From the NCBI GenBank assembly GCA_000320605.2, contig KB445795.1:1660693-1724692 (forward strand): a stretch of 64,000 bases of DNA, read 5' to 3'. The position numbers and the translations under genes were made by a program. Source of the stretch: Gelatoporia subvermispora B. Taxonomy: Eukaryota; Basidiomycota; Agaricomycetes; Polyporales; Gelatoporiaceae. The first letter of the stretch is position 1. Each line of letters opens with the position of its first letter. Shown here in pieces: positions 1-11,494 of the stretch. The notes under the pieces are model-generated. The model saw only the letters and a list, made by a program, of their open reading frames with translations, made no database searches and had not been told where the DNA came from.

Positions 1-231
1 GCAGAAGCAGACAGCGGCGAAGAAGAGGGTCCTGATGAAGATGAAGTATCCGGGGTCGAAGATGAGGAAGTAGAGTACGAAGATGAAGGCGCATGGGACG
101 AGGAAGAAGAATTCAGTGGAGGGGAGGGGGACGAGAGCGGAGAAGAGATGGAAACAGGTGAATTGAGTGAGAGCGACGATGACGTGCCGATGCCCCCTCC
201 CAAAAAACAGAAGACCAGAGGCAAGCGGTAG
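1..231 (+). CDS. C-terminal end of an acidic protein (partial, unidentified)
   Basis: The window opens inside an open frame that runs in frame 1 to a TAG at 229-231, giving the last 76 residues of a protein. The tail is dominated by Glu and Asp, followed by a short basic end (PPPKKQKTRGKR) that looks like a nuclear or nucleolar localisation signal. Long acidic stretches with a basic tail are common in nucleolar and chromatin proteins, but this fragment does not identify the family. The 5' part of the gene lies outside the window. The coding claim rests on the uninterrupted frame and the strongly biased but ordered composition. Confidence 0.6.
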   Translation, partial: AEADSGEEEGPDEDEVSGVEDEEVEYEDEGAWDEEEEFSGGEGDESGEEMETGELSESDDDVPMPPPKKQKTRGKR

Positions 232-372
232 GGACCACACCACTGTATCGATTGTTCTGGCATGCATGCTATTTCCTGTCTCGTGAGCGGAGGAATATAT
301 TGTTCTACTACACGAAGTATATATCATACAAGAAAGGGACGATAAAATGGCCATCGGCAGCCAAGTACTTGA

Positions 373-1137
373 TCACGGACGTGGCTGCACGGGGTTCGCA
401 GGGGCAGGGTCCTTCCGAAGGCTGCCAACCCATCGTTCCCAGAATCGCTCGGCACGCAGCTTGACGGCTTCCCAATTGTCGAATGCAGGTCGCACATCGA
501 GGTAGAAGGAAACATTGCTAGCGGGGGGACCAGCAGTGTGCCCTGTGTAGAAGTCGATGATGTACCGCATGCGGACGCCGCATCGATCGACTACCCAATC
601 ATGCCTGTCGAACGGTGGTGCATATCTTCTGCGGGGTTAGAGAACAGGACATAGTGTGAGATGGGCAGAGCCGTACCCTAGGAGCGTCTTCCATCGCGCA
701 CGCAATGACCTCTCCCCTGGTCGACCCTTGAAGCTGACCAGTTTTACACCACCACACTTCTCCCCACCCTGGCCTGCCTCCCACCTCATAACCTCCGCCC
801 ATGCACGCTCGTTTACGGCGTTATGGATGGGCACAATAACTTTCATGTCCGCCTCCTGTGGGTCGTGGTTCTTGCGTGCCATTGCTGCATAGAACTGCGC
901 TTGTGAGGGGTATACCCAATGTCCGCCATCAGACTTTGGTATTGAAGATGTCTCGCGGTCTAGTGGGAGATGCGTAGGTGCGCCATTTATATGGATTTTC
1001 GAGTGGTCAGATGAAGCCTGTTGATCGGGCGATGAGAAGAATCGCGACCAGGAAGATGTTGGTTGTGAGTGATCGACAGGGCATTTCTCTGGGAGAGTCG
1101 AGTGGTCGACTGGGCATTTTGATGATGAGGCCGACAT
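373..1137 (-). CDS. CYC3: Holocytochrome c synthase (cytochrome c/c1 heme lyase)
   Basis: Exons are 1137-677 and 628-373, separated by one 48-nt GT-AG intron, giving 238 residues. The enzyme attaches heme covalently to apocytochrome c in the mitochondrial intermembrane space. Two CPVDHS heme-regulatory (Cys-Pro) motifs sit near the N-terminus. The family core follows, with GHWVYPSQAQFYAAMARK, then a stretch reading IHNAVNERAW. After the intron comes PPFDRHDWVVDR, the heme-contacting His region, and the chain ends in the usual YIIDFYTG block. Splicing joins LLG to RYAPPFDRH exactly as expected for the family. Whether it serves cytochrome c (CYC3) or c1 (CYT2) cannot be told from the sequence; many basidiomycetes have a single enzyme. 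It is divergent from the nitronate monooxygenase, 269 bp away. Confidence 0.93.
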
Positions 1138-1406
1138 GAGTGAAATGTGCCGGAGGAGAATGGACGCGCAGTATAATCTGCAACCTGTGCACGCGGCCAA
1201 AATGGCAAGCCTCTGATTCGCCAAAGCCATGTGACCGCCGGCACCGGGCTTGCTCCTGCCGACCTGCTCGACCATCATGCTCGATTCGACCCCGCTCGTC
1301 CCGTATATAAGTATGTAACATCCCAGGGAATGGAGATTGTTTCGACCCGTTATTTCTTTGTCCACAGCGAGAGTCAAATAGTTCGTTCCGATCGTCCTGA
1401 ATAATC

Positions 1407-3021
1407 ATGCCGTCCTCGTCACCTGTGTTCTCAACGCCACTCACGAGGCTATTCAAGATTAACCACCCGGTCATGCTTGCAGGTATGTTACGTAGTCGAT
1501 AAACATTTGAGAAGGCATTATGGATTGTGCAACAGGCATGAATGTTGCGGCGGGGCCGAGACTTGCGGCAGCTGTCACAAATGCTGGTACGGTGACCGTA
1601 TATTATGCGTACAGAAGATAAACATCTCATCGTGGTGCACAGGTGGCATCGGTGTCATTGGCGGGCTTCGTCAAAGCCCAAAGATGCTACAAGATACCAT
1701 TGATGAACTCAAGAGCCAGCTGGAGGATCCCAACGCGCCATTCGGCGTTGACCTGCTGATCCCCCAGGTCGGAGGAAATGCGCGAAAGACTAATGTCGAT
1801 AATATTTCTCCGTAACGTCTGACAATGTCACTGATTGTGCGTGCAGTATGACTACACAAAAGGCCAGCTACCAGAACTTACTGAGGTAATAATCCGTAAC
1901 AAGGCTGCGCTGTTCGTGTGCGCGGTTGGCGTGCCGCCGAAGGAAATGGTGGACAGACTTCATGCTGCGGGAATCGTCGTCATGAAGTGAGTGAAGTTGG
2001 TACGCTAACGGAATTCCGCTAATTGCTTGCAGCATGGTTGGCCATCCTAAGGTGAGTACATAAGGCGGTAAGGTCCGGTGCAAAATTCCCTGAACAGGAT
2101 TATAGCACGTCACCAAGGCACTAGCACAAGGCGAGTTGGCGAAGATTGATTTTGTCCATGTGTTGTCACTGACATAAAATAAACAGGTGTCGATATCATT
2201 TGTGCGCAAGGTGGCGAGGGCGGAGGCCATACGGGAGACGTCCCTTTCTCAGTCCTTATACCCGCATGCGTTGATCTCTGCAAGAACACCAAGAGCCCTC
2301 TAACTGGCGACCCTGTCATGGTGGTCGCAGCTGGAGGTATCGCGGATGGCCGTGGTCTCGCTGCCTCCTTGTCGTATGTTCATCCTACCTGTGGTCCTCT
2401 TGACTTGACAGTAGCTGACTCGTCCGCTCGTCCACAGCTATGGAGCGGTAGGCGTTTGGGTAGGAACACGCTTTGTTGCCTGCGAGGAGGCGGGCGCACC
2501 TCCAAAGCACAAGGAACTTGTTGTGACCGCCGGTTATGATGACACTGTCCGCACGCTCGTCTACACTGGCCGCCCACTCAGCGTTAGGAAGACTCCTTAC
2601 GTGGCAGATTGGTGAGTGATGCTTCGTTCGCGCTACAGCTGAACCTCACAGCAACGTACTATGCCAGGGAGGAGAAGAGGCAAAATGATATCAAGGAGCT
2701 CACATCACGAGGCCAAATACCCCATGATGTTGAAATGGAGAAGCACCCGGAGAAATCGATGGAGGGCCGAGCCTGGTTAATGGGGAAAGTCGCTGCCTCC
2801 ATTCAGGTATTTGCATGCCCTGCCAGTCCTGCTAATATGTGCTGATGGGTCTTGACTGATGTAGGATATCAAGCCAGCCAAAGCCATGTAAGTGACTGGA
2901 GTATTAGTACTTAAAAAAGACAACTGATTCGACAACTGTTAGTGTCGATGAACTTGTGACTACTGCAGCGACTAGCTTGCAGAGCGCAAATTCTTTCATC
3001 ATCTCGAAGGCGAAGTTGTAG
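1407..3021 (+). CDS. Nitronate monooxygenase (2-nitropropane dioxygenase family)
   Basis: Eleven exons: 1407-1482, 1536-1586, 1643-1794, 1847-1986, 2033-2051, 2106-2130, 2187-2373, 2438-2611, 2668-2806, 2865-2887 and 2943-3021, giving 354 residues. The FMN-dependent enzyme oxidises alkyl nitronates such as propionate 3-nitronate. The TIM-barrel landmarks are all present: NHPVMLAGMNVAAGP at the N-terminus, NAGGIGVIGG, CAQGGEGGGHTGDVP (phosphate and FMN binding with the catalytic His) and VVAAGGIADGRGLA followed by VGVWVGTRF. Two exons are very small (19 and 25 nt). The intron after exon 6 (2131-2186) starts with GCGAGT, so it is a GC-AG intron; the phase-1 join to VDIICAQGG allows no GT donor. 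The intron after 1794 uses a weak GTCGAT donor. No metabolic cluster surrounds the gene, so its role is probably detoxification. Confidence 0.93.
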
Positions 3022-3237
3022 CTTGGTCTCGGTGGACTCACTTACATCAGGAATGATGCTCATCACTACCCCGGAGGGCACGGACTGCTAGGGTTCTCAT
3101 GGATGTATTATACGAACCCATCTCACTTGCTGTTCACTCTGATTTAACGGATTCATTGCGGCTATCCAACGAAGTCCGAGGAACCGAACATCATTCATAG
3201 TCCAACAGAGGGCCAAGACGCGTAGCATTCAGGTTGC

Positions 3238-4830
3238 TCAGTCTTCGTCTGCCATGAGCTCTGCGAGCTCGCGCTCTTCTTCCTCCGTCAGTTGGAACGG
3301 ATCAACAGACTTGGGAACTTCTGGGATATCCACAGGCTTACTCTGCGGGGGTTTCAACAATTCTACAGGTTCATAAATTCATAGATGTCAGAAACTGCCT
3401 ATAGTTAGGTGGAATGGACTGACCACTCAGTCGCCACTTGCGGATTGTGCCATCCAAACTGGTGCTGACGACCCACGGTTCAATGGTGACCTTATCCTTG
3501 TCGCCGGTAGAGGATGTTCGGCGCAGCCATAGTCGCAACATCGTGACATCGTGCCAGTGCGCGTCGACCTCGCTAAGGAGCTCCGGCTCATCCAGGGAGG
3601 ATACGTCGTATGTGCGGATCACGTCGCCAGCACCCGTGATTAAATATGGCTCTGCGAGGGCCGTGAATGACAGGGGAAGAATGGCTTTGACCGCGTTGGG
3701 ATGTGCAAGTGGAGGTATTGGCTTAGTTGAGGGAGCAGCTACAGGCTGTTGAAATACTTGGACAGTGTCATCAGAAGATGCTGAAGGAAGGTTTCAGAAA
3801 AGGACCACAGGAAGTTCTCAGGTAGTACCTGTCCACAGCTCCCCATTGCCATCAATAACCTGGTTGATTCTCGTGCGGTGATGCTTCAGCTCGTCAATCT
3901 GGCTGGCCCTCCAGTGAGTGCTATCTTCCTGTGTTAACTCCCACAACTTGATGATGCCCATGGTGTCTGCAGTATACAAGATGGCAGATGTGTCCGACAA
4001 CAAGCGTGCTTCCAGACATTCGACCGGTCGAGTGTGCGCAGAAATGGAGCCCATACATTGCAAAGGTTGATCGTTTCGACATGTAGAAAGATCCCTGTAC
4101 AGTGTGGTTAACGCGGTGGTGTTCTCCATGTTCACACGACTCACCAGAATCTAACAATCTTGTCGGAACCACCAGAAATAAGCAGATGCAACTTCGGAAT
4201 CACAAGTAGGGTCTTCACGAAGTCGGCATGTGCCATTGTGGTCGAGATCAAGACTCCTGTCTGTACCGAGAGTTGAGACAACTGGAGGCACATATATGTA
4301 GGCACATCGGACTGGATACGTTACGTACCTTCGTATTCCATAGTTTAATGCTCTGACGGAGGCTCACTATCAGAAGTCTGAAGCACATACAAAGAATCGT
4401 CTTACCTTGTCCCATGAGGCAGTGATTAACGTAAGACCATCCTCGGTATTGTCATAAAAAACGAGAGATGTTGCAGGTGCAGTATGTCCTCGAAAGGTCT
4501 GCAGGGTCTTCCCCGTCTATCGTCTGTGTAAGTAAGCCAGTGCAATTGACGCTATAATCTACGGGCAATTGGCACCTCAAGGTTCAACCTACGGATCGTG
4601 CTTGTATTCTCCGCTATCCATGCTTCATTGTCACGAATCTGTATGTCGAGGGCTTTGCCTGGTGTCTCAATCGGCGATCCGAGGTCTTTCGTCCTCTGTG
4701 CCTTCTGCCGTCGGGCCTATTGGGACATGTCTAGGGTCACATCATCGATGTGCGGCGAGGAACGTACATCTTCAATGACGAGTTCAGATTCTGCACGTAG
4801 AAAGTTGGAGGTATCTGTAGTTGATGTCAT
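3238..4830 (-). CDS. WD40-repeat protein of unknown role
   Basis: Eight exons: 4830-4768, 4716-4576, 4516-4406, 4352-4329, 4260-4145, 4094-3829, 3780-3424 and 3362-3238, giving 400 residues. One exon is only 24 nt and encodes SIKLWNTK. The protein is a beta-propeller: I can see successive WD-like blades at TFRGHTAP..ASWDKSIKLW, HADFVKTL..GSDKIVRFWDL, HTRPVECL..DTMGIIKLWEL, the HRTRINQVI region with a TVQVF end, a block ending VIRTYDVSS, and HWHDVTML..SLDGTIRKWRL. It closes with an acidic tail, LTEEEERELAELMADED. I do not recognise an ortholog with a known function. Its start codon lies only 108 bp from the divergent CINP-like gene, so the two probably share a promoter. Confidence 0.85.
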
Positions 4831-4938
4831 GGCCGTCTGTCAGAGGTAGCTGGAGACGGATTTGGTGTTGCGGCGTCCTTGTAAGGAAATTCGCATATTG
4901 TACCCCGTCCATATACCTAGACCATTATCCTCATCACC

Positions 4939-5787
4939 ATGTCGCGGCTCGCCTCATTCAAGGGACCATCGACCCCGACATCATCTCCTGTTCGTCAAGC
5001 ACAACCGAGTACCCCCGCTTCTCCTTCCCGCCTTAATGAGTCGACATACCATCGCAAACTCAGAACACTCCTCCAAGATTTACGTGCAGTCACTGAAACC
5101 TGGGACGATCTCGTGCTTTTAGATGGCCTTAAGTCTGCGAAGAGCCTAGTAGATGCCAGAACAGACCTAGAGTACGTGGCAAATGTAGCTTTCACGGGCT
5201 GTATTGAGACCATAATTGAGCAGCAATGACCTTGCAACGGTGCCGGCGGGTACACAACCTACGTATCACATCGTACAGCCCAAGCTTGAGCTCATGGAGA
5301 GACGAATCGCTGAACTGGATGTTGTCCTCGCGAAACTGGTCGGTGGCAGTGATCGTTGGTACAAACCTTTCACTGACTCCGGGGCTTAGAGGAAACAGTT
5401 CCAGAAGATGACATCTGTCGTCGACAACCTGGAGGCCTTGCTGTACGATGCCCACAAGACCAAGGGTTGGCACTGGGTCCAGGAGCCCCTTTGGGTGACA
5501 TGGTCGTTAGAGAAATTTGGTGCGTTTTTATGTCGCTCCCTCGAGCAGCAGTCATTCATGCACACTTAGGATCTTCTATCCCTGGTATCCTTATCCCATA
5601 TCGCCGATCGCTTGCAATGCATATAGAACTGGTGGAGGAGCTGCGAAGCCATGGCGTAACCTTCGAGGCATCAAGGCAGGCCATCGCCCAGTGGGTCGCC
5701 CAACCTTACCTCGACGAGGGTAGCTGGGATGCGCAGTGGGAAGACCTGTGCGAGGCTGAGATCGATCGATGGGACAGTCTCAAGTGA
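4939..5787 (+). CDS. Coiled-coil protein, possibly CINP-like
   Basis: Four exons: 4939-5171, 5224-5338, 5390-5519 and 5570-5787, giving 231 residues. The N-terminus is Ser/Pro-rich. A helical region follows, with LRTLLQDLRAVTETWDDLV and LELMERRIAELDVVLAKL. The C-terminal half carries a helix reading HIELVEELRSHGVTFEASR, then QWVAQPYLDEGSWD. This order of helices and the W..QPY motif near the end resemble CDK2-interacting protein (CINP), a small replication and checkpoint protein. That match is from memory of the family and is only suggestive; a generic coiled-coil protein is the alternative. The gene converges on SYF1 with 79 bp between the stop codons. Confidence 0.75.
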
Positions 5788-5866
5788 TCATCGCCAAACT
5801 ACATCGGAGAGCAGAAGAAAGAAACGAAGCACAACACAGCGGGATATACAGAGATACAGAAGCAAA

Positions 5867-8800
5867 TCATAGGTCCTCGTCGCCCGAGATATGGATCTCC
5901 TCCTCGTTTGCCAGTGCCGAAGCAGATTGGGTCTGCTCTTCCTGACGCACAGGGTTTTGCTTCGCGGAGACAAACGCCGGTCCTTTCGTCCCACCTGCCT
6001 GCCGTTCCGCCTGGGCCATCGGGTCCGCTGGTGCGGCCGGTTCTTCTTCCACAGCAGACTCCTTTGACGCCATCTGCGCGGCGAGATAGGATGCCTCAGT
6101 ATTGAACTGCGCCTGGACACTGCGGCGGATGCGTAGCATCTCGCGGAATGTATCCTCGGAGCCGGTGTCGATCTCGAACGAGTGCCACTCTTGCCAGAAC
6201 TTGGGGTTGACACGAGGGTCGCAGAACTGCGACGCGTGCGCGTAGATCGCCCGCGCACGGTCAATCTCGCCCAGCTTGCGCTCCATGCTAGCGAAGCGTA
6301 GACACATCTCGGCTGTCTGCTTGTCAGGCAGAACTTCCAGAGCACGTTCGTAGATAGGGCGCGTAGCGGGAAGACCGTAGTTCTCGGTTGCTTTTGCGAT
6401 GTAGATTGTGAAAAGCTGTATACAATGCATTAATTCCTTTGCGGTAACTATAAGAAGCTGCATGCATACCCCGAACTTGTCCTCATCGTTGACGACTTGT
6501 GTTGCACGGTCGTATATTGACATCGCGCGCTTTGCAAGACCGTGTTCTTCCTCGTATTGAGCATACATCAAGAAGATGGGTTTGCAGGACTTGGGAGGGC
6601 ACTTCTCAAGGGCCTGCTCAAACAGGTCTCGAGCGCGCTCCACCTTCTCGCCGCCCTAAAAGTATACGCTATGAGCTTCCGTAGGGGGGGCAAAAAGTAA
6701 CATGTGACATACATATCGTTTCACAAACTTGGCTAAGTAGATGTTCCATATCTCGAATGAGACAGGGAAGGTGAAGAGCTCAGTACCCCGTTCATATACC
6801 TGAGACAAGTTGAATATCAACCGTTGTAAAGCTGGCTTCAGCATGCACACCTTGAAACTCTCTTCGTAGTACTTGTGTTCCTCGAGGAAAGTAGCGTAGT
6901 TGATGATGATTTGGGCATTGGCAATCCGCAGATCCATGATCTTGTCATACACTGCCTTTGCGGATTCCACGGTGCCGAGTGATTCTTCAAGGTCAACATA
7001 GAACGACCACAACTTCAGCGATTTGAAGAGGCGCATCTGCACAGGTAGTGACTGTTCACACTTGAGCATTGGGAAGGCGAAATGCAGGTGACTTGAACTC
7101 ACATGATCGTGATAACTGATTTTCGTGTTCTTCGGAATGACTGCGGCCCGCTGCATAACTCGGATAGCCTCATCATAGTTTCTATGTCGCGCGATAAGGG
7201 CCTCAATGAGCTTGAACCGGAGACGAATCCACATACTCGTGTCGGATTTCCATTTCAGCCCATTCGCACCACACTTCAGCTAACTCGTCAACAGCCTTGA
7301 AGTTGACCTTTGTCGCCTTCTCCAAGATCTTACGGGCGCTGTCAAGATCGGCTTCAGCTTGACCAGTGGTACCACCCTCCTCGTAGAATTTGGCAAAATT
7401 GATGTAAATGCGATGGAAATTTGCCGTTGCTTTACGAGGGCTGACGGTAGCCAGGGCTTGATTATATGTCTCTGCAACCTAGGCATAATACCAGAATTAG
7501 ATCAAGCAACATCTCTGAATTACAGCACCGACCTTCTCATCATTGTCACCCCACAGAGCAATCCTCTTCTCCCATTCCTGTACGTCGTTTGGATTCCTCC
7601 TCAAAAGCACGTCATTGACCAGGAACGGCCTGCGGTCCATCAGTTCCTCGAACTCCTTCATCCTCGCATCCAGCTCCGTTTCGGTGTCTTGGACATCCTC
7701 GTCCTCATCGTCCTCGTCGGGGTTGGCGATAGACTCCATCAATGCACTGATGACACTCTCCGAGAATTCTGAGTACGCATCGAAGATCTGCGTGAAATCA
7801 CGAATGGTGAGAACACTGGCAAGGCCGCTCTCGAACGTATGCTTGGCGCGGTCGAATTCGCCACGCTTGATCCAGTAGGTAGCAAGACCAGTCCATAAGC
7901 GTCCGGCCTGGTCCTTGTAGACCTCAAGGCCATCGTTCTGGATGATGTATTCAATATTGAGCTTGCGAGAGTTTATCGGGTCTTCGTCCTCGTCGTATGG
8001 AGAAAGTAGTGTCTTGCCGTCCGATGCAACGGGTACTGCAGGACCGGCGAAGCGGATTAGCTCGCCGTTCACAGATGCAGGTTCTGCAGGTCGCTGTGAA
8101 GCAGCCTGTTGCTCCTTTTCTGCCTTCGCCTTCGCCTCGTTTGAGGTTACGGTATCATCCACGTCCATACCCACCTCGTCAGCATGCTGCTCCACTACCT
8201 CTAGCCAGTCTAGCAGGAGCTGATATGGGCTCTTGCCTTCTGGGCTGGTGTACTCGCCCTTGGCAGCCTTGCGAGCCAGAGATAGCAGCAACTTGGCAGC
8301 TTCCAGAGGTCGAGGGTCTGAATTCTCTGGGGAGAGAAGGATAGCAGTGTAGCGTTCGGTGATACTGGGATCAACGGCAAGATAGCGCCGGTAGACTGCG
8401 ACTGTCGTTGCTCCGCCCTTCTTCTCCGCCCAGAGAAGATAGCGAGCCCATATTCGCGAATGCAGCGAAGGAGGGAGCGTACGTAGTGCGCGGTCGTAGG
8501 TTCGGCGTGCATGTGTGTGCGAGACGAGTGGAGGGCAGAATGGGTGATTGAATATGGACAGGTACAAGAGCCATAGCCTCGGCATCTGGAATACTGGTGT
8601 CAAAGAACAAGAAGGATATTGCTAGATCACTAGGACATACTTTCGGTAGCCACATGAGGGCACGTTCAAAGGTCGCGATCAATGACTTCCACTCTTCCCA
8701 ACCTAGAATGGGATCAAGTCCACCATCCCACTGCTCCATATCCTCCTGCGCATCCTCCAAAGCTTCCCGCATCTCCGGGAACTTCTTCCGCCCACCAGCC

Positions 8801-9216
8801 TTCTTCTTGATCACCAGTTTGCCCAGGACAAACGACATGCGCGTCTGCAAATAAGACTTCCATAGTTTGAACGATGTAGGAAAGTTGACCAGCGCAGACT
8901 CGTAGAGATACGTCAAATGCTGCAGAGATTTGCGCGCATTCGTAGAGGCGAGTGGACCAAGCAGAGCAGCCACTTCCGGTGGCAAGTCAGAGGGACCTTC
9001 CACTCGCTGGAGCGCGGATGAATTTTCCTTGACATTTTGGATAGCAGTCCACCAATGCCGGAAAGAGAACGGGTTGTGTAGAAGATCCTCTTCACGGTGG
9101 ATCTCTTTCGGAGAGACAAGGTCAGGATGGGTCTTCGGGGTCGGTACTGGAGTGGTCAAAGGAAAGATCGCCTGGAGAGACTCGAGGGAGTGCGGTTGAG
9201 CGGTGGCGACCGGCAT
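5867..9216 (-). CDS. SYF1: Pre-mRNA-splicing factor SYF1 (XAB2)
   Basis: Eight exons: 9216-8641, 8585-7533, 7478-7237, 7181-7103, 7036-6851, 6799-6713, 6655-6470 and 6415-5867, giving 985 residues, somewhat longer than the usual 790-860. SYF1 is a core scaffold of the Prp19-associated NineTeen complex and acts in spliceosome activation. The protein is built from HAT (half-a-TPR) repeats, recognisable as recurring W..Y and ..A...YERAL patterns, for example LWLLYLSIF, RTYDRALRTLP, LWSFYVDLEESLG, IYERALEVLPD and RARAIYAHASQFCDP. The N-terminus contains NPFSFRHWWTAIQ, which is diagnostic for SYF1. A low-complexity Gln/Pro/Ala tail ends in ISGDEDL. The gene is divergent from BET4 across 220 bp. 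Confidence 0.95.
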
Positions 9217-9436
9217 AGTGAGCTGAGGATAATGTTGTTGCTCGCCACAGCAGACACGGGCGAATCAAGTTAACGCAACGCGCTGCTGAACGTGTAGTCG
9301 ATGAAGGCGCGTAGCCCGGAGTTCCCACGCGCTCCCTGTCTGCCCTCATACTTACAGCGATCATGCTTACTCCGGCGTCAGTGGTACTGCGCTCCGGGAG
9401 CTCAACCTCAGCTGGAGACTGCTCACTTACAGCACA

Positions 9437-10900
9437 ATGGTACGCTTCTTTCCAATCCAGGAATGTAAGTAGACCGCTGACTGGAACACGATCAGCACGG
9501 AGTGAAGCGTATACGCTATACGAAGGAGGCTCTTGAGGCAAAGAGGCAGAAGGATCGCACTAAGCTTGCGGAATACCTGGCCTTGACTGATGAAGTCTTG
9601 ACAAAGGTGAAGTCATCTCATTCGGACAATGCATTACACGTGTTGAATGGCATCGAGGACAGAAGAAGCACGCCGATTGGAGCAAGGCCGCATTCGATTT
9701 GACGACGCGATTGCTGCAAGTCAACCCCGAATTTTATACGGTTTGGAACTACAGGCGGGACATCCTGCTGAATGGCATATTTCCCAAGACGTAAGATCAT
9801 GCTGTATTGATATTACCACCTAAATCGTTGACCTGTCAAATGCAGTACTCCCGTAGAGATCAACGATATACTAGCTACCGATCTATCCTTCACCACTGCT
9901 GCGCTGAAACTACACCCCAAAGTGTACTGGATTTGGAACCATAGGCGATGGTGCCTTGAGCAAGTGCCTGACGGTCCTACAGAGGAAGATCCGAATGGCT
10001 GGAAACAAGCATATTGGAACAAGGAACTATTCGTTGTGGAAAAGATGCTCGACGTAGACGCACGGAACTGTGAGCAGTCCAACATCCAATATCGCACTAG
10101 CTGCTGTCTGACCAGACTGGATAGTTCATGCATGGAATTATCGCCGCGTTGTCCTAGGAAGCATGCCCGTGAAACGACCACTACGCGCTGAGCTGGATTA
10201 TACTACTCGCAAGATCGAGGCCAATTTCTCTAATTTCAGCGCTTGGCATCAACGGTCGAAAGTCCTCGCTACTCTCTGGGAAAAGGGAGAATTGGATCAA
10301 GTTAAATCAAAAGAAGATGGTGGGCCTTGACCAAGTTTGCAGACCTGACAAGGCTGACTACGTTGAGGTGATAGAATATGAGCTCGTGAAGAACGCGATG
10401 TACACCGATCCAAATGATCAAAGCGTGTGGATCTATCATAGGTGGCTGGTAGGAACAGGTACGCCCCCTGTGGTCGCCTATCGAACGACGCCTTGACCTC
10501 CTCATCAATAGGCGAGGATTATGATATCCTCATCCGCGAGATCGGTGCTATCCAAGATCTACTGGATATACAGCCTGATAGCAAATGTACGCCCCTTTAA
10601 CATTACTCATCATGGCACGGGTAACACCAAGCTCGTGTTTCTAGGGTGCCTAGAATCCCTTGTATTCTACAAACGGGCACTCTTGCAGTACCATTCAGCT
10701 AGGATGAGTGCTGCAGAACAGCACAATTTGATCGACCAGTGTCTCGAAATGCTGGAGACACTACGCACAGTTGATCCATATAGGAGGCAGCGATACGCTG
10801 ACATGCGTGAGTCTCTTGCTTATCGCATAACTAAATCAGTGTTGTAACTCCTTTTTTTGTAGGCAAGGAAGTTCTGGGAGCGCGGAACGCGATTGCTTAG
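9437..10900 (+). CDS. BET4: Rab geranylgeranyltransferase alpha subunit
   Basis: Nine exons: 9437-9439, 9496-9606, 9663-9790, 9846-10069, 10125-10319, 10375-10458, 10512-10586, 10645-10806 and 10863-10900, giving 339 residues. The enzyme prenylates the C-terminal cysteines of Rab GTPases such as YPT1, encoded 26 kb away. Prenyltransferase alpha repeats are clear: VWNYRRDIL, WIWNHRRWCLE, HAWNYRRVVLGS, FSAWHQRSKVL and SVWIYHRWL. The first coding exon is just the ATG: it is followed at once by GTACGC, and splicing to 9496 gives MHGVKRIRYTKEALEAK, the expected family N-terminus. Reading straight on from the ATG hits a stop within 12 codons, which supports the intron. The acceptor of exon 3 could lie 3 nt downstream (loss of one Lys). 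Confidence 0.94.
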
Positions 10901-11190
10901 ACAGGATGTATTACACTGTGTACTTGTATGGCAACGGAGTTCATTTCATACCTTTCCTTGTAGGGGTCGGCACACGCGACTCAGATGAATCAAATAAATC
11001 CAACTTGGCGACCGTCAATCATTGTGCATTTGATTTACAATTTCCAGTTATCCTTCTGCAACCATTCCGAACTGAGGGTAATCAATGCTCGACGTAAGTC
11101 CTGAGCCTCTGTGCCCGCATCCTGCGCTCTCACTATACGTCATGAGAGAACTATTGTCCAAGGAAGCATGGCGAACGAGATGTGGAGCGC

Positions 11191-11402
11191 TCAGCACTTG
11201 CACTCGCCAGGCTTGCAGCCGCAGCTAAAGAGGGCCTGTCAGAGAATAATCGACATCCTCACAAATATACACTCACGTCTCACCGCAGCTGCAGGAGCTA
11301 GAGCCGCAGGCGGCGTTCTTGGGGACGTTGACGTTCTAAAGGATAACGAATGTAAGCTTAGATAGTGGTGCGAACATGACGGTCATTACTGACAGCGATC
11401 AT
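11191..11402 (-). CDS. Small metallothionein
   Basis: Three exons, 11402-11394 (9 nt), 11335-11277 (59 nt) and 11224-11191 (34 nt), encode 33 residues. It binds copper or other soft metals in the cytosol through cysteine thiolates. The protein has seven cysteines arranged as C-G-S-S-S-C-S-C-G-E-T-C-G-C-K-P-G-E-C-K-C-stop, the compact single-domain pattern of small agaricomycete metallothioneins. The first exon encodes only Met-Ile-Ala. Introns are 58 and 52 nt, both GT-AG. A TATA box lies about 86 bp upstream of the ATG, consistent with an inducible, highly expressed gene. The gene converges on BET4. Its small size and split structure make it easy to miss by automated annotation. Confidence 0.88.
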
Positions 11403-11487
11403 AGTAGCAGTAATTGTGAGAAGAGGTGTCTGGTAGATTTGTGAGGCAGTCGAGGACTGAGAGACTACTGTGGGTCGCCCCCGGGCC

Positions 11488-11494
11488 TCTTATA
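11488..11494 (-). promoter_or_regulatory. TATA box of the metallothionein gene
   Basis: TATAAGA on the minus strand, 86 bp before the metallothionein ATG. It is the only clear TATA element in this promoter. A palindromic GCACGTGC lies a few tens of bases further upstream. No copper-response element could be assigned with confidence. Confidence 0.6.
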
